Origin: Haladaptatus halobius
GTDB lineage: Archaea > Halobacteriota > Halobacteria > Halobacteriales > Haladaptataceae
Assembly (NCBI RefSeq): GCF_020618475.1
Contig: NZ_CP085338.1
Coordinates: forward strand, 124,001 to 188,000
Direction of reading: 5' to 3'
Length of the DNA stretch: 64,000 nt
Part shown: positions 26,045 through 35,402 of the stretch, piece by piece
How the letters are laid out: the number at the start of each line of letters is the position of its first letter
How positions within the stretch are numbered: the first letter of the stretch is position 1
Translations under genes and position numbers: made by a program
Notes under the pieces: model-generated
Told to the model about the DNA's origin: nothing
Seen by the model: the letters and a program-made list of their open reading frames with translations, nothing else
The model's database searches: none

Positions 26045-26405
26045 ATCAAGGAATTGAGTTTCGTCTAGTCAGCGCACTTGGCGCGTTCGTCATACTGTTT
26101 GCCAGTATACGGAGAGTGAGACGAATCTGAGTCTCCGTTATGGTCTGAGAATTGTCCGAACGATATCTATAACTTACTGTCCGTAGGTGTGATTTCAAGT
26201 TCCAACAGCAATTTCGGGTCAGTTCACTATGGCTCCGCCGAAATGGGTCGCGATTGACGGCATCTGAGAGTACACGAACGTTGGCTGTAGGTTGTCTAGC
26301 TTCGTTCGGGTGAATATTGAATGTAATCGATTAGCACGGAGTTGAGATGCCTACAACTTTCCGAATCGGTAGGTTGTTAAGGTTGGCATTATAACTAAAG
26401 CTACA
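26045..26405. other. Intergenic region with no supported gene
   Basis: 361 nt, AT-richer than the flanks. I see only a possible promoter GGCATTATAAC near 26381-26395 for the small membrane protein that follows. Confidence 0.4.
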
Positions 26406-26651
26406 ATGGTGCACGGTAGTGGAGGTTGGCAGGGTCGATTCTGGGACACATTGTGTGATTTCTATAGTGTCCTGTGGGGTGCCCTTGCACTAACGTTTAC
26501 GCTATTTATTTTGTCGCTGCTTTTGTTTCCATTTGTGAAACCCGGATCGGGAAGCCACGCTATCTTGATCGCGGACATAGCGGTTTTGGGCGTTACTCTG
26601 ACAGGCTTGTCGATAATTTTGTACGGCTGTTACCGCCGAATCGATCTTTAA
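26406..26651 (+). CDS. Small hypothetical membrane protein
   Basis: An 81-residue protein with two likely membrane segments (about 22-45, ALALTFTLFILSLLLFPF, and 52-74, ILIADIAVLGVTLTGLSIIL) and short polar ends. The family is not recognised. It is alone between AT-rich gaps, and its relation to the sugar genes is unclear. The alternating hydrophobic pattern and a TATA-like sequence upstream argue for a real gene, but this is not certain. Confidence 0.45.
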   Translation: MVHGSGGWQGRFWDTLCDFYSVLWGALALTFTLFILSLLLFPFVKPGSGSHAILIADIAVLGVTLTGLSIILYGCYRRIDL

Positions 26652-27024
26652 AACGTAAGTCAATTAAATTTGAAAGAATATATTATTATAACAAATACGT
26701 TTAACACATTACTAATTTCTACATCAGTAATAATAAATATATTAAAGATGCTTACTGAACACTCTATCCTCGATACTATTGATCTGTAGGGTATTCTCGC
26801 AATCCAATTGCGATCGTTAATAGAATTCTCAATATCTTGAAACTCGTTCGGTAGGTGATTCCGTATAATTAGAGTAGCGATGCTATTGTTTGGATAGAAT
26901 AGGCACCCTATAACAGCGGTGTCCTGCCAGCGATCAGTGTACCATCAATTATTTTACCATCTCTAAGGTTGGAAATCAGATTATAGAAGCCTTTATTGCG
27001 TGGTATGATCCACTTCATGGATAT
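26652..27024. other. AT-rich intergenic region
   Basis: 373 nt of low-GC DNA. The only element I can support is the TATA box CTTTATTG at 26991-26998, 26 nt before the next gene. Confidence 0.4.
26991..26998 (+). promoter_or_regulatory. TATA box of the Gfo/Idh/MocA-isomerase operon
   Basis: CTTTATTG, 26 nt before the ATG at 27025, consistent with a leaderless transcript covering 27025-28910. Confidence 0.5.
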
Positions 27025-28098
27025 ATGAGTTATACCATAGCTATCATCGGGACTGGACCGGAACCACACAATCAAGTGTGGGGGGAGAGTGCGGCAATGG
27101 CGTACCGACATGGCTGGGGATACCAGCAACTTGAACAGTGTAATCTTGTTGCTTGTGCGGATCTCATCTACGAGAATGCCGAAGCGTTTGCCGACGAGTT
27201 TGACATCAACCGCGACAACATCTACGAGGATTACGAACAGATGTTGTACGATATCGAACCTGATATCGTGAGTATCGCGACGCCGGTGCCTACACACGCC
27301 GATATCGTCGTTGATATAGCGAAGTCAGAGATTCCTGCTGCTATTCACTGTGAGAAGCCAATGGCGGAAACATGGGGTGATAGTCAACGTATGGCCATCG
27401 CTTGTGACGACCATAATATACAATTGACGTTCAATCATCAACGACGATTCGATCCACGGTGGCGTGAGGCAAAGAAGTTGCTCGACAACAACGAAATTGG
27501 TGCACTTCAACGCCTTGAAGTCGGGGGGAAGAACTTGTTCGATTTTGGAACGCACCTAATAGACCTATGTAACCTCTATAATGACGAACAATCCGCGGAA
27601 TGGGTTCTTGCAGCGGTCGAATACCGGGAGGAAAATATTCGCTACGGAAGTCACAACGAAAATCAGTCAATCGCAGTATGGGAGTACAGTAACGGTGTTC
27701 AAGGGTTTGCATCAACTGGGCAGGTTGGTCAAACAGTGGTCGGTTGTCAGAATCGTCTCATCGGAGACGAGGGGATTATCGAAGTCAACCCTTCTGCCGA
27801 CGATAGCCTCCGAATTAATCGGTTCGACGGATATGGTTGGGAGGCAGTCGCACTCGACGAGCCAGAGATGACTCCCATTGATCTCGGCATTGAACACATC
27901 GTAAAGTGCCTCGACATGAACGAGGAACCCGAGCTGGGAGCAGCGAATGCACTCTCAACAATGGAGATTATTTTCGGAGCATACGAATCCGTTCGAGCGC
28001 GCGGTAGAGTCGAGTTACCGCTTGACATCAAGGATAATCCGTTGGATGCGATGGTCAATGCAGGCGAACTCCAACCCCGCCCCAAAGACGGAAAGTAG
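27025..28098 (+). CDS. Gfo/Idh/MocA family oxidoreductase (3 of 4)
   Basis: A 357-residue NAD(P)-dependent oxidoreductase: Rossmann loop IIGTGPEP at 7-14, followed by a longer than usual loop (HNQVWGESAAMAYRHGW), the EKP motif at 110-112, and NLFDFGTHLIDLCNLY in the catalytic domain. The extended loop after the glycines separates it from the other three copies and may shape a bulkier substrate pocket. A TIM-barrel isomerase-like gene follows 65 nt downstream, forming a two-gene unit of the kind linked in bacteria to 3-keto-glycoside formation and cleavage. Confidence 0.85.
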   Translation: MSYTIAIIGTGPEPHNQVWGESAAMAYRHGWGYQQLEQCNLVACADLIYENAEAFADEFDINRDNIYEDYEQMLYDIEPDIVSIATPVPTHADIVVDIAKSEIPAAIHCEKPMAETWGDSQRMAIACDDHNIQLTFNHQRRFDPRWREAKKLLDNNEIGALQRLEVGGKNLFDFGTHLIDLCNLYNDEQSAEWVLAAVEYREENIRYGSHNENQSIAVWEYSNGVQGFASTGQVGQTVVGCQNRLIGDEGIIEVNPSADDSLRINRFDGYGWEAVALDEPEMTPIDLGIEHIVKCLDMNEEPELGAANALSTMEIIFGAYESVRARGRVELPLDIKDNPLDAMVNAGELQPRPKDGK

Positions 28099-28163
28099 CA
28101 ATGGAACCCGAATCTGGATCGACAATCGCAAGAACGATATTTCATCGTGCTATATGCTGATTT

Positions 28164-28910
28164 ATGGCACGAACAGCCATCAATGTCTATAGTGTTCGCG
28201 AACTCGAAGAATCCGTCCCCAAGGTACTCAATCGGGTGGCTGAGGCAGGTTATGACGGTGTCCAGTTTTCTGGACGTCACACGCCGCTTGAGGGCGACCC
28301 AGAGAAGATCGCCGCGGTGCTCAAAGAGACTGGTCTTGACGTGACGCCAGCTCACGTCAATATGAACGATCTGCAAGATCATCGTAAGAAAATGCTCTCA
28401 ACGTACGAGATGGTCGGCGTAGAGGACGTGGCCGTCCCATACTTGCCTGCAACTAACTTTGAGTCAGTGGCGGCTGTTGAAGAAACGGCGACATACCTGG
28501 CAGATCTATCGGACGAACTCAACAAGACTGGTTGGGGACTCCACTATCACAACCATGAACATGAGTTCGTCGATCTCGGAAACGGATTAACTGGCTTCGA
28601 AGCACTTATTGATAAAACAAATATCGGTATTGAACTAGACGTCGGATGGGCACTCTACGCTGGTCACGATCCGATTGAACTCATTGAGGAGTACGGTGAC
28701 CGGATGGAACTTATCCACATGAAAGACGTTGATACCAGTGCTCCGCGCGACAAGTGCTTCCGCGAGATCGGAAAGGGAGACGTGGACATGCGTGGATGCG
28801 CCAAGGCCGCGCGAGAAGCGGGTGCCGAGTGGCTCATCTACGAACATGACGATCCCAATGACCCCCTGGCGTCGATTACGAACGGAGTGAAGTACCTGAA
28901 CACGCTATGA
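28164..28910 (+). CDS. TIM-barrel sugar isomerase/epimerase-like protein (2 of 3)
   Basis: A 248-residue xylose isomerase-like barrel. GLHYHNHEHEFVDLGNGLTG, IELDVGWALYAGHDP, LIHMKDVDT and WLIYEHDDPNDP supply the usual His, Glu and Asp metal ligands. This branch includes inosose dehydratase/isomerase-like and 3-keto-glycoside lyase-like proteins, whose partners are Gfo/Idh/MocA enzymes, as here. It starts at an ATG 65 nt after the oxidoreductase stop codon. The specific reaction is unknown. Confidence 0.82.
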   Translation: MARTAINVYSVRELEESVPKVLNRVAEAGYDGVQFSGRHTPLEGDPEKIAAVLKETGLDVTPAHVNMNDLQDHRKKMLSTYEMVGVEDVAVPYLPATNFESVAAVEETATYLADLSDELNKTGWGLHYHNHEHEFVDLGNGLTGFEALIDKTNIGIELDVGWALYAGHDPIELIEEYGDRMELIHMKDVDTSAPRDKCFREIGKGDVDMRGCAKAAREAGAEWLIYEHDDPNDPLASITNGVKYLNTL

Positions 28911-29208
28911 GAAATTTAGCGAATCAACGATGTTTGTGTCGGCAATCAAAAAGTCACATACAAGTATGGATTGCCTTATGATCCGTCCCAATCTACGATG
29001 GATTACGGTCATTTAAGAGTTAAAATCTCACCCTTGGGTGTAGTGACACGGTCGACAGAGTACTCAGCCACCGCCGCCAATGGCAGACAACAATATCTCA
29101 TGTCTACATAAGGTTGGAAAGTGAACTTCAGGCGTAGTGATGATGGTTATAATGAAATTGCTGGCGTCCATACTTGGATGGTAATCCATCACACGGCGAA
29201 TCGGGCGT

Positions 29209-30261
29209 TTATTGCTTGAATTCAGAGTGGTTGACCGTCGCGTCGAGTTCGTCGATTCGAGTCTCGCGATGGATCTCGTAGAGTTCGTTGATCCGGACCT
29301 CCCGATTGAGGTTCGCGGATGCATAGGCCGCGAGAATCACCTCGATGGCCTTCCGAGCTTCCCGAGCAGGAATCATCGGTTCGCTCCCCTCTCTGAGTGA
29401 GTCAACGAAGTCCTGGACGATTCGGGTATGGCCGACGCCCCATTCACGCTCCTCGGGTTCAAAGTCGATTTCGCCCTCGTGTAGGTCGAACTCGCCGGAA
29501 TTGTATGATCCAGCTGTACCGTTGAGTTCAAGACTATCCTTGCCACCACGAACGGACGTGGTCGCCTCAATCGCCCCATATGCGCCATTTTCGAACTGAA
29601 GTGCGACTGTGGCGACGTCCTCCATGTCCATCTCGTGGACTGTCGTGTCCATCATCGCGTAGACGCTCTCGACGTCGCCCATCAACCACTGGAGGAGGTC
29701 AATTAGGTGAATCGCCTGATTCATCAAGCATCCGCCGTCCATCTTGCGGGTGCCACGCCAATTGCCAGAGTCATAGTAGCCTTGGGTCCGGTGCCACTTC
29801 ACCATAGCATCTCCGAGGACCATTTGTCCAAGTTTACCGTTCTCGACAGCCTTTTTGGCCCGCTGGTGTTCTGAGTACGTCCTCCTCTGGTAGACGCCCG
29901 CAAGTGTAACCCCAACCTCCTCGGCGGTCTCGATCATCGAGTTGATTCTGTCAAGATACACATCGAGGGGCTTCTCACAAAGGATATTTGCCCCGGCTTT
30001 GGCGGCGCTGACTGCAATGTCAGAATGGGTTCCGCTCGGTGTACAAATACTTACAGCGTCGAGATTAGCATCCTCGATCATCTCGACATGGTCGGTGTAC
30101 CACTCACAATCGTAATTATCGGCGAATTCCCGTGCGTTCGCCTCGATGGTATCAGCGGCAGCCACTAAATCGACACCTTCGGCATCTTGTACTGCTTTGC
30201 CATGTGTAGTCCCAATACCGACACACCCAATAATGCCGTACCGAATACTCGTGTCGAACAT
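29209..30261 (-). CDS. Gfo/Idh/MocA family oxidoreductase (4 of 4)
   Basis: A 350-residue NAD(P)-dependent sugar oxidoreductase. Rossmann region YGIIGCVGIGTTHGKAV, EKP at 96-98 within ANILCEKPLD, and GGCLMNQAIHLIDLLQW in the catalytic domain. It resembles the protein at 23438 more than the other two copies. It is convergent with the operon ending at 28910 (298 nt apart). The next gene upstream on its strand is an IclR regulator 287 nt away, which may control it. Confidence 0.85.
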   Translation of the reverse strand: MFDTSIRYGIIGCVGIGTTHGKAVQDAEGVDLVAAADTIEANAREFADNYDCEWYTDHVEMIEDANLDAVSICTPSGTHSDIAVSAAKAGANILCEKPLDVYLDRINSMIETAEEVGVTLAGVYQRRTYSEHQRAKKAVENGKLGQMVLGDAMVKWHRTQGYYDSGNWRGTRKMDGGCLMNQAIHLIDLLQWLMGDVESVYAMMDTTVHEMDMEDVATVALQFENGAYGAIEATTSVRGGKDSLELNGTAGSYNSGEFDLHEGEIDFEPEEREWGVGHTRIVQDFVDSLREGSEPMIPAREARKAIEVILAAYASANLNREVRINELYEIHRETRIDELDATVNHSEFKQ

Positions 30262-30548
30262 GGAAAATCCAATCAGGTGTCGGCAAAATATAGCTGTTGG
30301 TATCGGCAGTTTATGAGTCTATATAGATATATGAACAGGTCTGAGGAAATAAATAAGCGAATTAAAATAGATCCATAATCGATCAGTTGTGTCCAAAATG
30401 AGGCAGAATTACAATCACACCTGTGTTTATACAGAGGAACTACTCAATGAATGATTATTAATAGTCAAAATTACATTTTAACCCTGAAAAACAACACGCA
30501 GACCTCTAGATTCTTTTCTAAATTCTAGATAATAAATTTATATACTTG

Positions 30549-31313
30549 TTACGAGAATTTTGAATTCACCTCTATCACGTTCACGGACTGGGCGATCATC
30601 TCCACCAGTTCAGATTCGATACGATCCTGCTTCATCCGTCGGGAGGGACCAGAGGTACTGAGCGCACCCAGCACTTCGTTGTCGGCGCCCATCACAGGCA
30701 TCGCAACGCATCGCACCCCCTTGATGTTCTCCCCGTCATCAATTGCATACCCTTTCCGGCGCGTCTCTTCGATTTGATTTTCCAACCCTTTCCGGTCGGT
30801 GATTGTTGTCTGAGTTTGTGCCGGCATGCCGTGGGTGTCGATAATCTTATCAATTCTTTCGTCAGACATCTCGGCGAGCATTGCCTTTCCGAGTGCAGTT
30901 GAGTGAAGGTGAGTCCGTTTTCCTACCCGTGAGGCAGTTTCGACAGCATTCTCTCCTTGTGATTTTGTGATATACACGACGCGGCCGTGCTCTTCGGTCC
31001 CAAAGTGGACGACCTCGCCCGTCATTTGGGCGAGTACGTCAACCTCCTCTTTAATCACTTCGTATCGGCCAACCTGATTTTTCGCGTATTCGCCTAAATC
31101 AAGGTAGCGCAGGCTGAGTCTGTATGTCGTTCCCTCCTTTACTACATACTCGCATTCTTCAAGCGTTGCAAGATGGGCGTGGACCGCACTCTTCGCTATG
31201 TTGAGTTCCTTTGCCAGCTCGGTGACGCCTGCCCCGTTTAAACGTTGTAGTGTATCAAGTACATTGCATGCAGTTCGAACCGCGTTTACCGTACGTGCGC
31301 TATTACTTCCCAT
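30549..31313 (-). CDS. IclR family transcriptional regulator (2 of 3)
   Basis: A 254-residue IclR protein when started at the ATG at 31313 (MGSNSARTVNAV). Longer in-frame starts to 31355 add residues (RTKLMWHGMSCLH) that run through the promoter. The winged helix (VTELAKELNIAKSAVHAHLA) is at about 25-50, and the effector domain shows VETASRVGKRTHLHSTALGK, AIDDGENIKGVRCVAMP and GALSTSGPSRR. It is similar throughout to the IclR proteins at 3301 and 59359, so all three probably sense sugar acids or keto acids. No repeat like those before the other two was found in its promoter. Confidence 0.9.
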   Translation of the reverse strand: MGSNSARTVNAVRTACNVLDTLQRLNGAGVTELAKELNIAKSAVHAHLATLEECEYVVKEGTTYRLSLRYLDLGEYAKNQVGRYEVIKEEVDVLAQMTGEVVHFGTEEHGRVVYITKSQGENAVETASRVGKRTHLHSTALGKAMLAEMSDERIDKIIDTHGMPAQTQTTITDRKGLENQIEETRRKGYAIDDGENIKGVRCVAMPVMGADNEVLGALSTSGPSRRMKQDRIESELVEMIAQSVNVIEVNSKFS

Positions 31314-31337
31314 GTGAAGACAACTCATCCCATGCCA

Positions 31338-31343
31338 CATAAG
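31338..31343 (-). promoter_or_regulatory. TATA-like element of the second IclR gene
   Basis: Minus strand CTTATG within AACTTATGTGG, 25 nt before the ATG at 31313. Further out, TTCGATTTA (31504-31512) and TAATCGAA (31524-31531) form a loose inverted repeat. Confidence 0.35.
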
Positions 31344-32049
31344 TTTTGTTCTCATCTCACGAATATTTTTCGGATGGCTACTGTTTCTTTGTTTAGCACG
31401 CGAGTAAGTATAAACCCGTTCGTTGCTGCCTATGAGCCCAATTAGTAGTTAGATTAATCCTGCTCTCCGTTCTCGAATGGCGAACGGATTATTTCTTCCC
31501 AAATTCGATTTAAAGATCTGATATAATCGAACAGGGCGTTACATGACTATACTTGTAAGGGTGAGCAGGTTGCTTCACGAGGTGCAATAACATTTCGATT
31601 TGACTGTAACTCCTCCCTTGAGGCAAACGACTCCGCACAATGCGACCTGAATGGGGCGTTTTGCAATGTTTGTTATGACGACCTGTGAGAAGTGGTAAGA
31701 ACTGTAAAAGCTCGGTAGCTTGATGGCATACGGCAAGTAATGGAAAATAATACTATTCTCGCGAAGTCCCTTCTGAACCTTAGAGATTACCTCACTTTCG
31801 ATATAGGTGCTACAATCCCACTATGTAATATTCTGTGGGTGAATGGTTGTTCTTACCACGAGAACAAAGCTATGGTTGTTCTGACGGGTGGAATCTGGAT
31901 AATGACGCGGCCCAGCGTTGTTGTTTCACCGTAGTGTTGCCGAATTGGCTAGGAGCTTTGTTCGCTAGAGAAGAACAAATTCCTATAGCATCGTCTACAG
32001 AGACGATGCTAATTTCGCCAACGATATAATTTCACTCATAACCACCCAT
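31344..32049. other. Gene-poor AT-rich stretch
   Basis: About 700 nt with only short open frames of no recognisable family. It leads into an aldo/keto reductase relic. No IS ends were identified. Confidence 0.4.
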
Positions 32050-32600
32050 GACCAAACACTGAGAGCGATTGATATGGATTTTCAAGGCAGTTTGTCTCAT
32101 TATCAGAGTGGTCAACGTTGGGTGCTTCGTCTGCCTCTTCCAGATGATCAATGTTCAATGTGCTTATAATGGTACATCCACATAATCCTTGTAGAGGTTC
32201 TACATAAAGGATATCTGAGCTATTGTCACTCCGTGGTCCTCGGCAAGTTCCTCCAAGTGCTCATTGATTTCCTCGCCGCCCTCTAGTATGGGACACCGTA
32301 GTCTTCTTCGTTTCCGCCGCAAATTGTACTCGTTCAATTCTCATAGGGTTGTCAAGAAGGCTGCGCCGAACGGTGACAAAGGGTTGATACCAATTTTCTC
32401 TTTCTGACAATAAGGCAGTATCTCGCGTTCTTGCTTGTAGTTGCTTAGATTGTAGCAGTTCTGCGTAGTGGCGAAGCACTCGAAACCAAGATTTCGTATT
32501 AAATCCCCCCGCAAATTGGTGAGCCCTATAGAATGGGATCCATTGCGCGCACATTCTCCAAAACTTCATCAAGAGTTTTCCAAAAGACGTGAATCAATGG
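32050..32600 (-). pseudogene. Frameshifted aldo/keto reductase relic
   Basis: Read on the minus strand in shifting frames, this stretch gives GLTNLRGDLIRNLGFECFA, then QNCYNLSNYKQEREILPYCQ with KEKIGINPLSPFGAAFLTTL, then LEGGEEINEHLEELAEDHGV, and finally STLNIDHLEEADEAPNVDHS. These correspond in order to the aldo/keto reductase segments around the QxxYNL strand, the RExLPxCxExGIGVIPxSPL strand, the helix before VTxAQVAL, and the C-terminal cofactor-binding SxxHLEEA. Several stops and frameshifts separate them. No open frame covers it, so it is a decayed gene. The N-terminal third could not be traced beyond about 32600. Confidence 0.7.
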
Positions 32601-32802
32601 TGCTAGCATGTGAGGCCCGGAAGACTCGATATGATCTCTCTCATTATCTCCACCGACTTCAGATGAGAAGTCAGACTGGACGAACTGTCTAAAGTACGTG
32701 ACCATACATAAGGCGGCAGACACATATTGACGAAAAGATCGGCGGAGACCGCTCAACAGGAGTCTCAGTTAGCTTTTTAATCTCCCCAACGGTAATGCGC
32801 TC

Positions 32803-32976
32803 ATGGATGTTCTCAATACCGCGAAACGACTGTTGGCTCCTTCGAAAACGGAGGAGATTGACGAGGACTATCGCTGCATTAGATGCAGCGAAGGCTTCGA
32901 TCGTGACTTCCATACATGTCCAGAGTGCGGTGGCCAGTTTGTCGTGCCTATCGACGGTGCGGACACTATGCGATAA
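32803..32976 (+). CDS. Small zinc-ribbon protein, 57 aa
   Basis: An ORF too short for usual cut-offs, starting MDVLNTAKRLLAP and containing two CxxC pairs: YRCIRCSEGFDRDFHTCPEC, then GGQFVVPIDG, ending TMR. Two CxxC knuckles 13 residues apart make a rubredoxin-like zinc ribbon, a very common plan in small haloarchaeal proteins. No TATA box is obvious. A longer minus-strand frame overlaps it (32689-33123) but has no domain features, so the plus-strand reading is preferred. Function unknown; possibly nucleic-acid or protein binding. Confidence 0.6.
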   Translation: MDVLNTAKRLLAPSKTEEIDEDYRCIRCSEGFDRDFHTCPECGGQFVVPIDGADTMR

Positions 32977-33337
32977 GTAATTACATTGGTTGCGCCAGCT
33001 AGAGCAGTACCCGGCTACTGTCTCAACATCTGCCACCTCGAACTCGGAACGTCGGCGATAGTTTCGGATAACGTCTTCAACATTATCGAGTGATGCGGTT
33101 TTACAGAGTGAATTGTTAACCAATAATAACAGAAATATATGATAGAGAGGTTCGATACGATCAGGAGAGACACGTTACACCTGGATAGTACGTATAATCC
33201 TATTCAACCCTGTCGATCTCGACATGATCAACGAGGCAATCAATTGATTTCATCTCTCCATTTTGCTTCGCTGCTCTCTCACCATCGAAACGTATATAGT
33301 TAAAATTTTAAATATGTAGTTATAACAACCGATTGAT

Positions 33338-33345
33338 TTATATGT
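33338..33345 (+). promoter_or_regulatory. TATA box of the ABC permease operon
   Basis: TTTATATG, 25 nt before the ATG at 33371. Just upstream, AGTTATAAC contains the palindrome GTTATAAC, a possible operator half. Confidence 0.55.
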
Positions 33346-33370
33346 TGTTATTCGCAAGTCAATATCACAC

Positions 33371-34390
33371 ATGAGATGGATAGTAAGAAGAGTGGGTCAA
33401 GCAATTATTACGTTCGTATCCGTTATAACGATATCGTTTGGAATTGTTCGATTCTTACCAGGTGGGCCACTTGATTACGTCCGCGCAAAGATTATGGCCC
33501 GCTCCGGAGGCGGACAAGGCGTCTCGTCGGGAGCGATGGATCGGGTGAATACACTCGTTGAGGTGTACACGAACATTCGACCCGATCAACCGATCTACGT
33601 TCAGTACATCGATTATATTCTCAACGTCCTTCAGGGCGATCTCGGAAAATCACTCCTTTTTAGCCGGAACGTAACAACGATACTGGCAGATGCACTACCA
33701 TGGACGATATTCCTCATGTCCATTTCGCTCTTCTTGACGTTTATAATCGGAATCACACTCGGCGCCCTCCTCGCGTATAATGAGGGAAGTCGATTCGACA
33801 TGGCCACCAGTTCGATCATCGTCTGGCTCAACGGTATCCCCTATTACGTAGCCGCGTTGATCATGCTATTTGTTTTGGGATATGACATGGGGTTGTTCCC
33901 AATTGGCGGACGTGTCGGTAGTTCCGTCTCACCGGGGAGTCCAAGGTTTTTCATGAGTGCGCTGTATCACGCTGCACTCCCGATAATTTCGGTTGTCATC
34001 ACTGAATTTGGCGGGTGGGCACTGGCAATGCGCGGTAATAGTATACAGACTCTCGGCGAAGACTACCTCCGTGTCGCCAGATTACGGGGAGTTCCGTCGA
34101 ACCGTATCGCAATACGCTACGTCGGTCGAAATTCCATTCTACCCATGTATACGAATCTGATGATCGCCATCGGCTTTCTCTTCGGAGGCTCCGTCATCCT
34201 CGAACAGGTGTTCGCGTACCCCGGCGTCGGTTTCTTCATGATTCGCGCGATCAATGCTCGCGACTATCCGCTCGTGATGGGCTGTTTCCTCATAATCACA
34301 CTGACCGTCGTGATCGGGGTAATGATCGCTGATATGACATATGGGTTGATTGATCCACGGATCCGCACCAACTCAGGGGGTGAGGCCTAA
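33371..34390 (+). CDS. ABC transporter permease, DppB/OppB-like
   Basis: A 339-residue inner permease of the dipeptide/oligopeptide/nickel class. The first membrane segment carries the DppB start MRWIVRRVGQAIITFVSVIT; LPGGPLDYVRAK follows. The ATPase-contact EAA loop is EDYLRVARLRGVPSNRIAIR, and GSVILEQVFAYPGVGFFMIR follows. Six membrane segments are predicted. Its stop overlaps the start of the next permease by one base. In archaea this class often carries oligosaccharides rather than peptides, which fits the GH4 genes nearby. Confidence 0.92.
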   Translation: MRWIVRRVGQAIITFVSVITISFGIVRFLPGGPLDYVRAKIMARSGGGQGVSSGAMDRVNTLVEVYTNIRPDQPIYVQYIDYILNVLQGDLGKSLLFSRNVTTILADALPWTIFLMSISLFLTFIIGITLGALLAYNEGSRFDMATSSIIVWLNGIPYYVAALIMLFVLGYDMGLFPIGGRVGSSVSPGSPRFFMSALYHAALPIISVVITEFGGWALAMRGNSIQTLGEDYLRVARLRGVPSNRIAIRYVGRNSILPMYTNLMIAIGFLFGGSVILEQVFAYPGVGFFMIRAINARDYPLVMGCFLIITLTVVIGVMIADMTYGLIDPRIRTNSGGEA

Positions 34391-35367
34391 TGTCGTCTAC
34401 CGAGGAGGCATCTGACTCCGTCTTCGATATAACCTCAGAGACCGAACTCTCGCAGTCCGAGCGGTGGCAGCAAATGTTCGACGTCTGGGTGTTGGCCCCG
34501 CTTCGGATCATGTGGACCGACCGCCGGACAAAAATCGGATTCCTCATCACGGCGACCTATGTGTTAATGGGTACCGTCGGCATCTACATCGTCCCATCGC
34601 CGGAGTCCATGCAGGGTCCGATTCTCCTGCCCGCCTTCCAAAATTGGGCGCACCCACTCGGCACGGATAGGTTCGGACAAGATCTCCTGAAGGGCCTTAT
34701 CCACGCAACGCCGGCTATGCTTCAGATGATTACCTCCGGTGCTGTCTTCACTGTCGTAGCCGCAACATTAGTCGGCACGGTTGCGGGCTTCAAGGGGGGC
34801 TGGGTTGATCAAGTACTCATGACGTTCACCGATGTCATGCTGACGATCCCAGGACTTCCACTTATAATCGTCCTCTCCATAGCTATAGACCCCAAGAATC
34901 CCTTCGTCGTTGGGCTGCTCCTGACCGTCAACGCATGGGCTGGACTTGCACGAACACTCCGCTCGCAGGTTCTCTCCATTAGAGAAAACTCGTACGTCGA
35001 GGCGGCACGAGCGATGGGCGTCCCCACGTGGCGGATTATCCGGGGTGATATCCTGCCAAATCTGATGCCATTCATCGCAGTCAACTTCATGCAGACGGCG
35101 CGGTACGTTGTGTTCACATCCGTTGCTCTGTACTTCCTCGGACTGTTACCGTTCACTACGCAAAACTGGGGAGTGATGATGAACCTCGCCCGAACCTCTG
35201 GTGCGCTCCGCAGTGAACAAGTTATCCATTGGTTGTTATTCCCCATGATTATGATCGTTATTCTGACGTATGGGTTGATTATGCTCGCACAGGGGATGGA
35301 CCGCCTCTTTAACCCACGCGTTCGTGCGCGGCACGCGAAAACGATTGCCGACGAAGAGACACACTAA
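34390..35367 (+). CDS. ABC transporter permease, DppC/OppC-like
   Basis: A 325-residue partner permease. After a polar N-terminus it has GTDRFGQDLLKGLIHATPAM, typical of DppC, and the EAA loop ENSYVEAARAMGVPTWRIIR, then YFLGLLPFTTQNWGVMMNLA. It overlaps the DppB gene by one base (TAATG), so the two are translationally coupled. A HEAT-repeat gene on the opposite strand separates it from the binding protein. Confidence 0.92.
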   Translation: MSSTEEASDSVFDITSETELSQSERWQQMFDVWVLAPLRIMWTDRRTKIGFLITATYVLMGTVGIYIVPSPESMQGPILLPAFQNWAHPLGTDRFGQDLLKGLIHATPAMLQMITSGAVFTVVAATLVGTVAGFKGGWVDQVLMTFTDVMLTIPGLPLIIVLSIAIDPKNPFVVGLLLTVNAWAGLARTLRSQVLSIRENSYVEAARAMGVPTWRIIRGDILPNLMPFIAVNFMQTARYVVFTSVALYFLGLLPFTTQNWGVMMNLARTSGALRSEQVIHWLLFPMIMIVILTYGLIMLAQGMDRLFNPRVRARHAKTIADEETH

Positions 35368-35402
35368 CTCCAACGACACTCACACCGCTTCTATTTTCGG
35401 AC

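Noticed and set aside
26847-26861. GTTCGGTAGGTGATT resembling the second operator family
   Set aside because: Only the left half matches; the right half shows no TACC-S-AAC arm.
32689-33123. 144-codon minus-strand frame over the zinc-ribbon ORF
   Set aside because: No domain; the opposite strand shows two clean CxxC pairs and a sensible stop.
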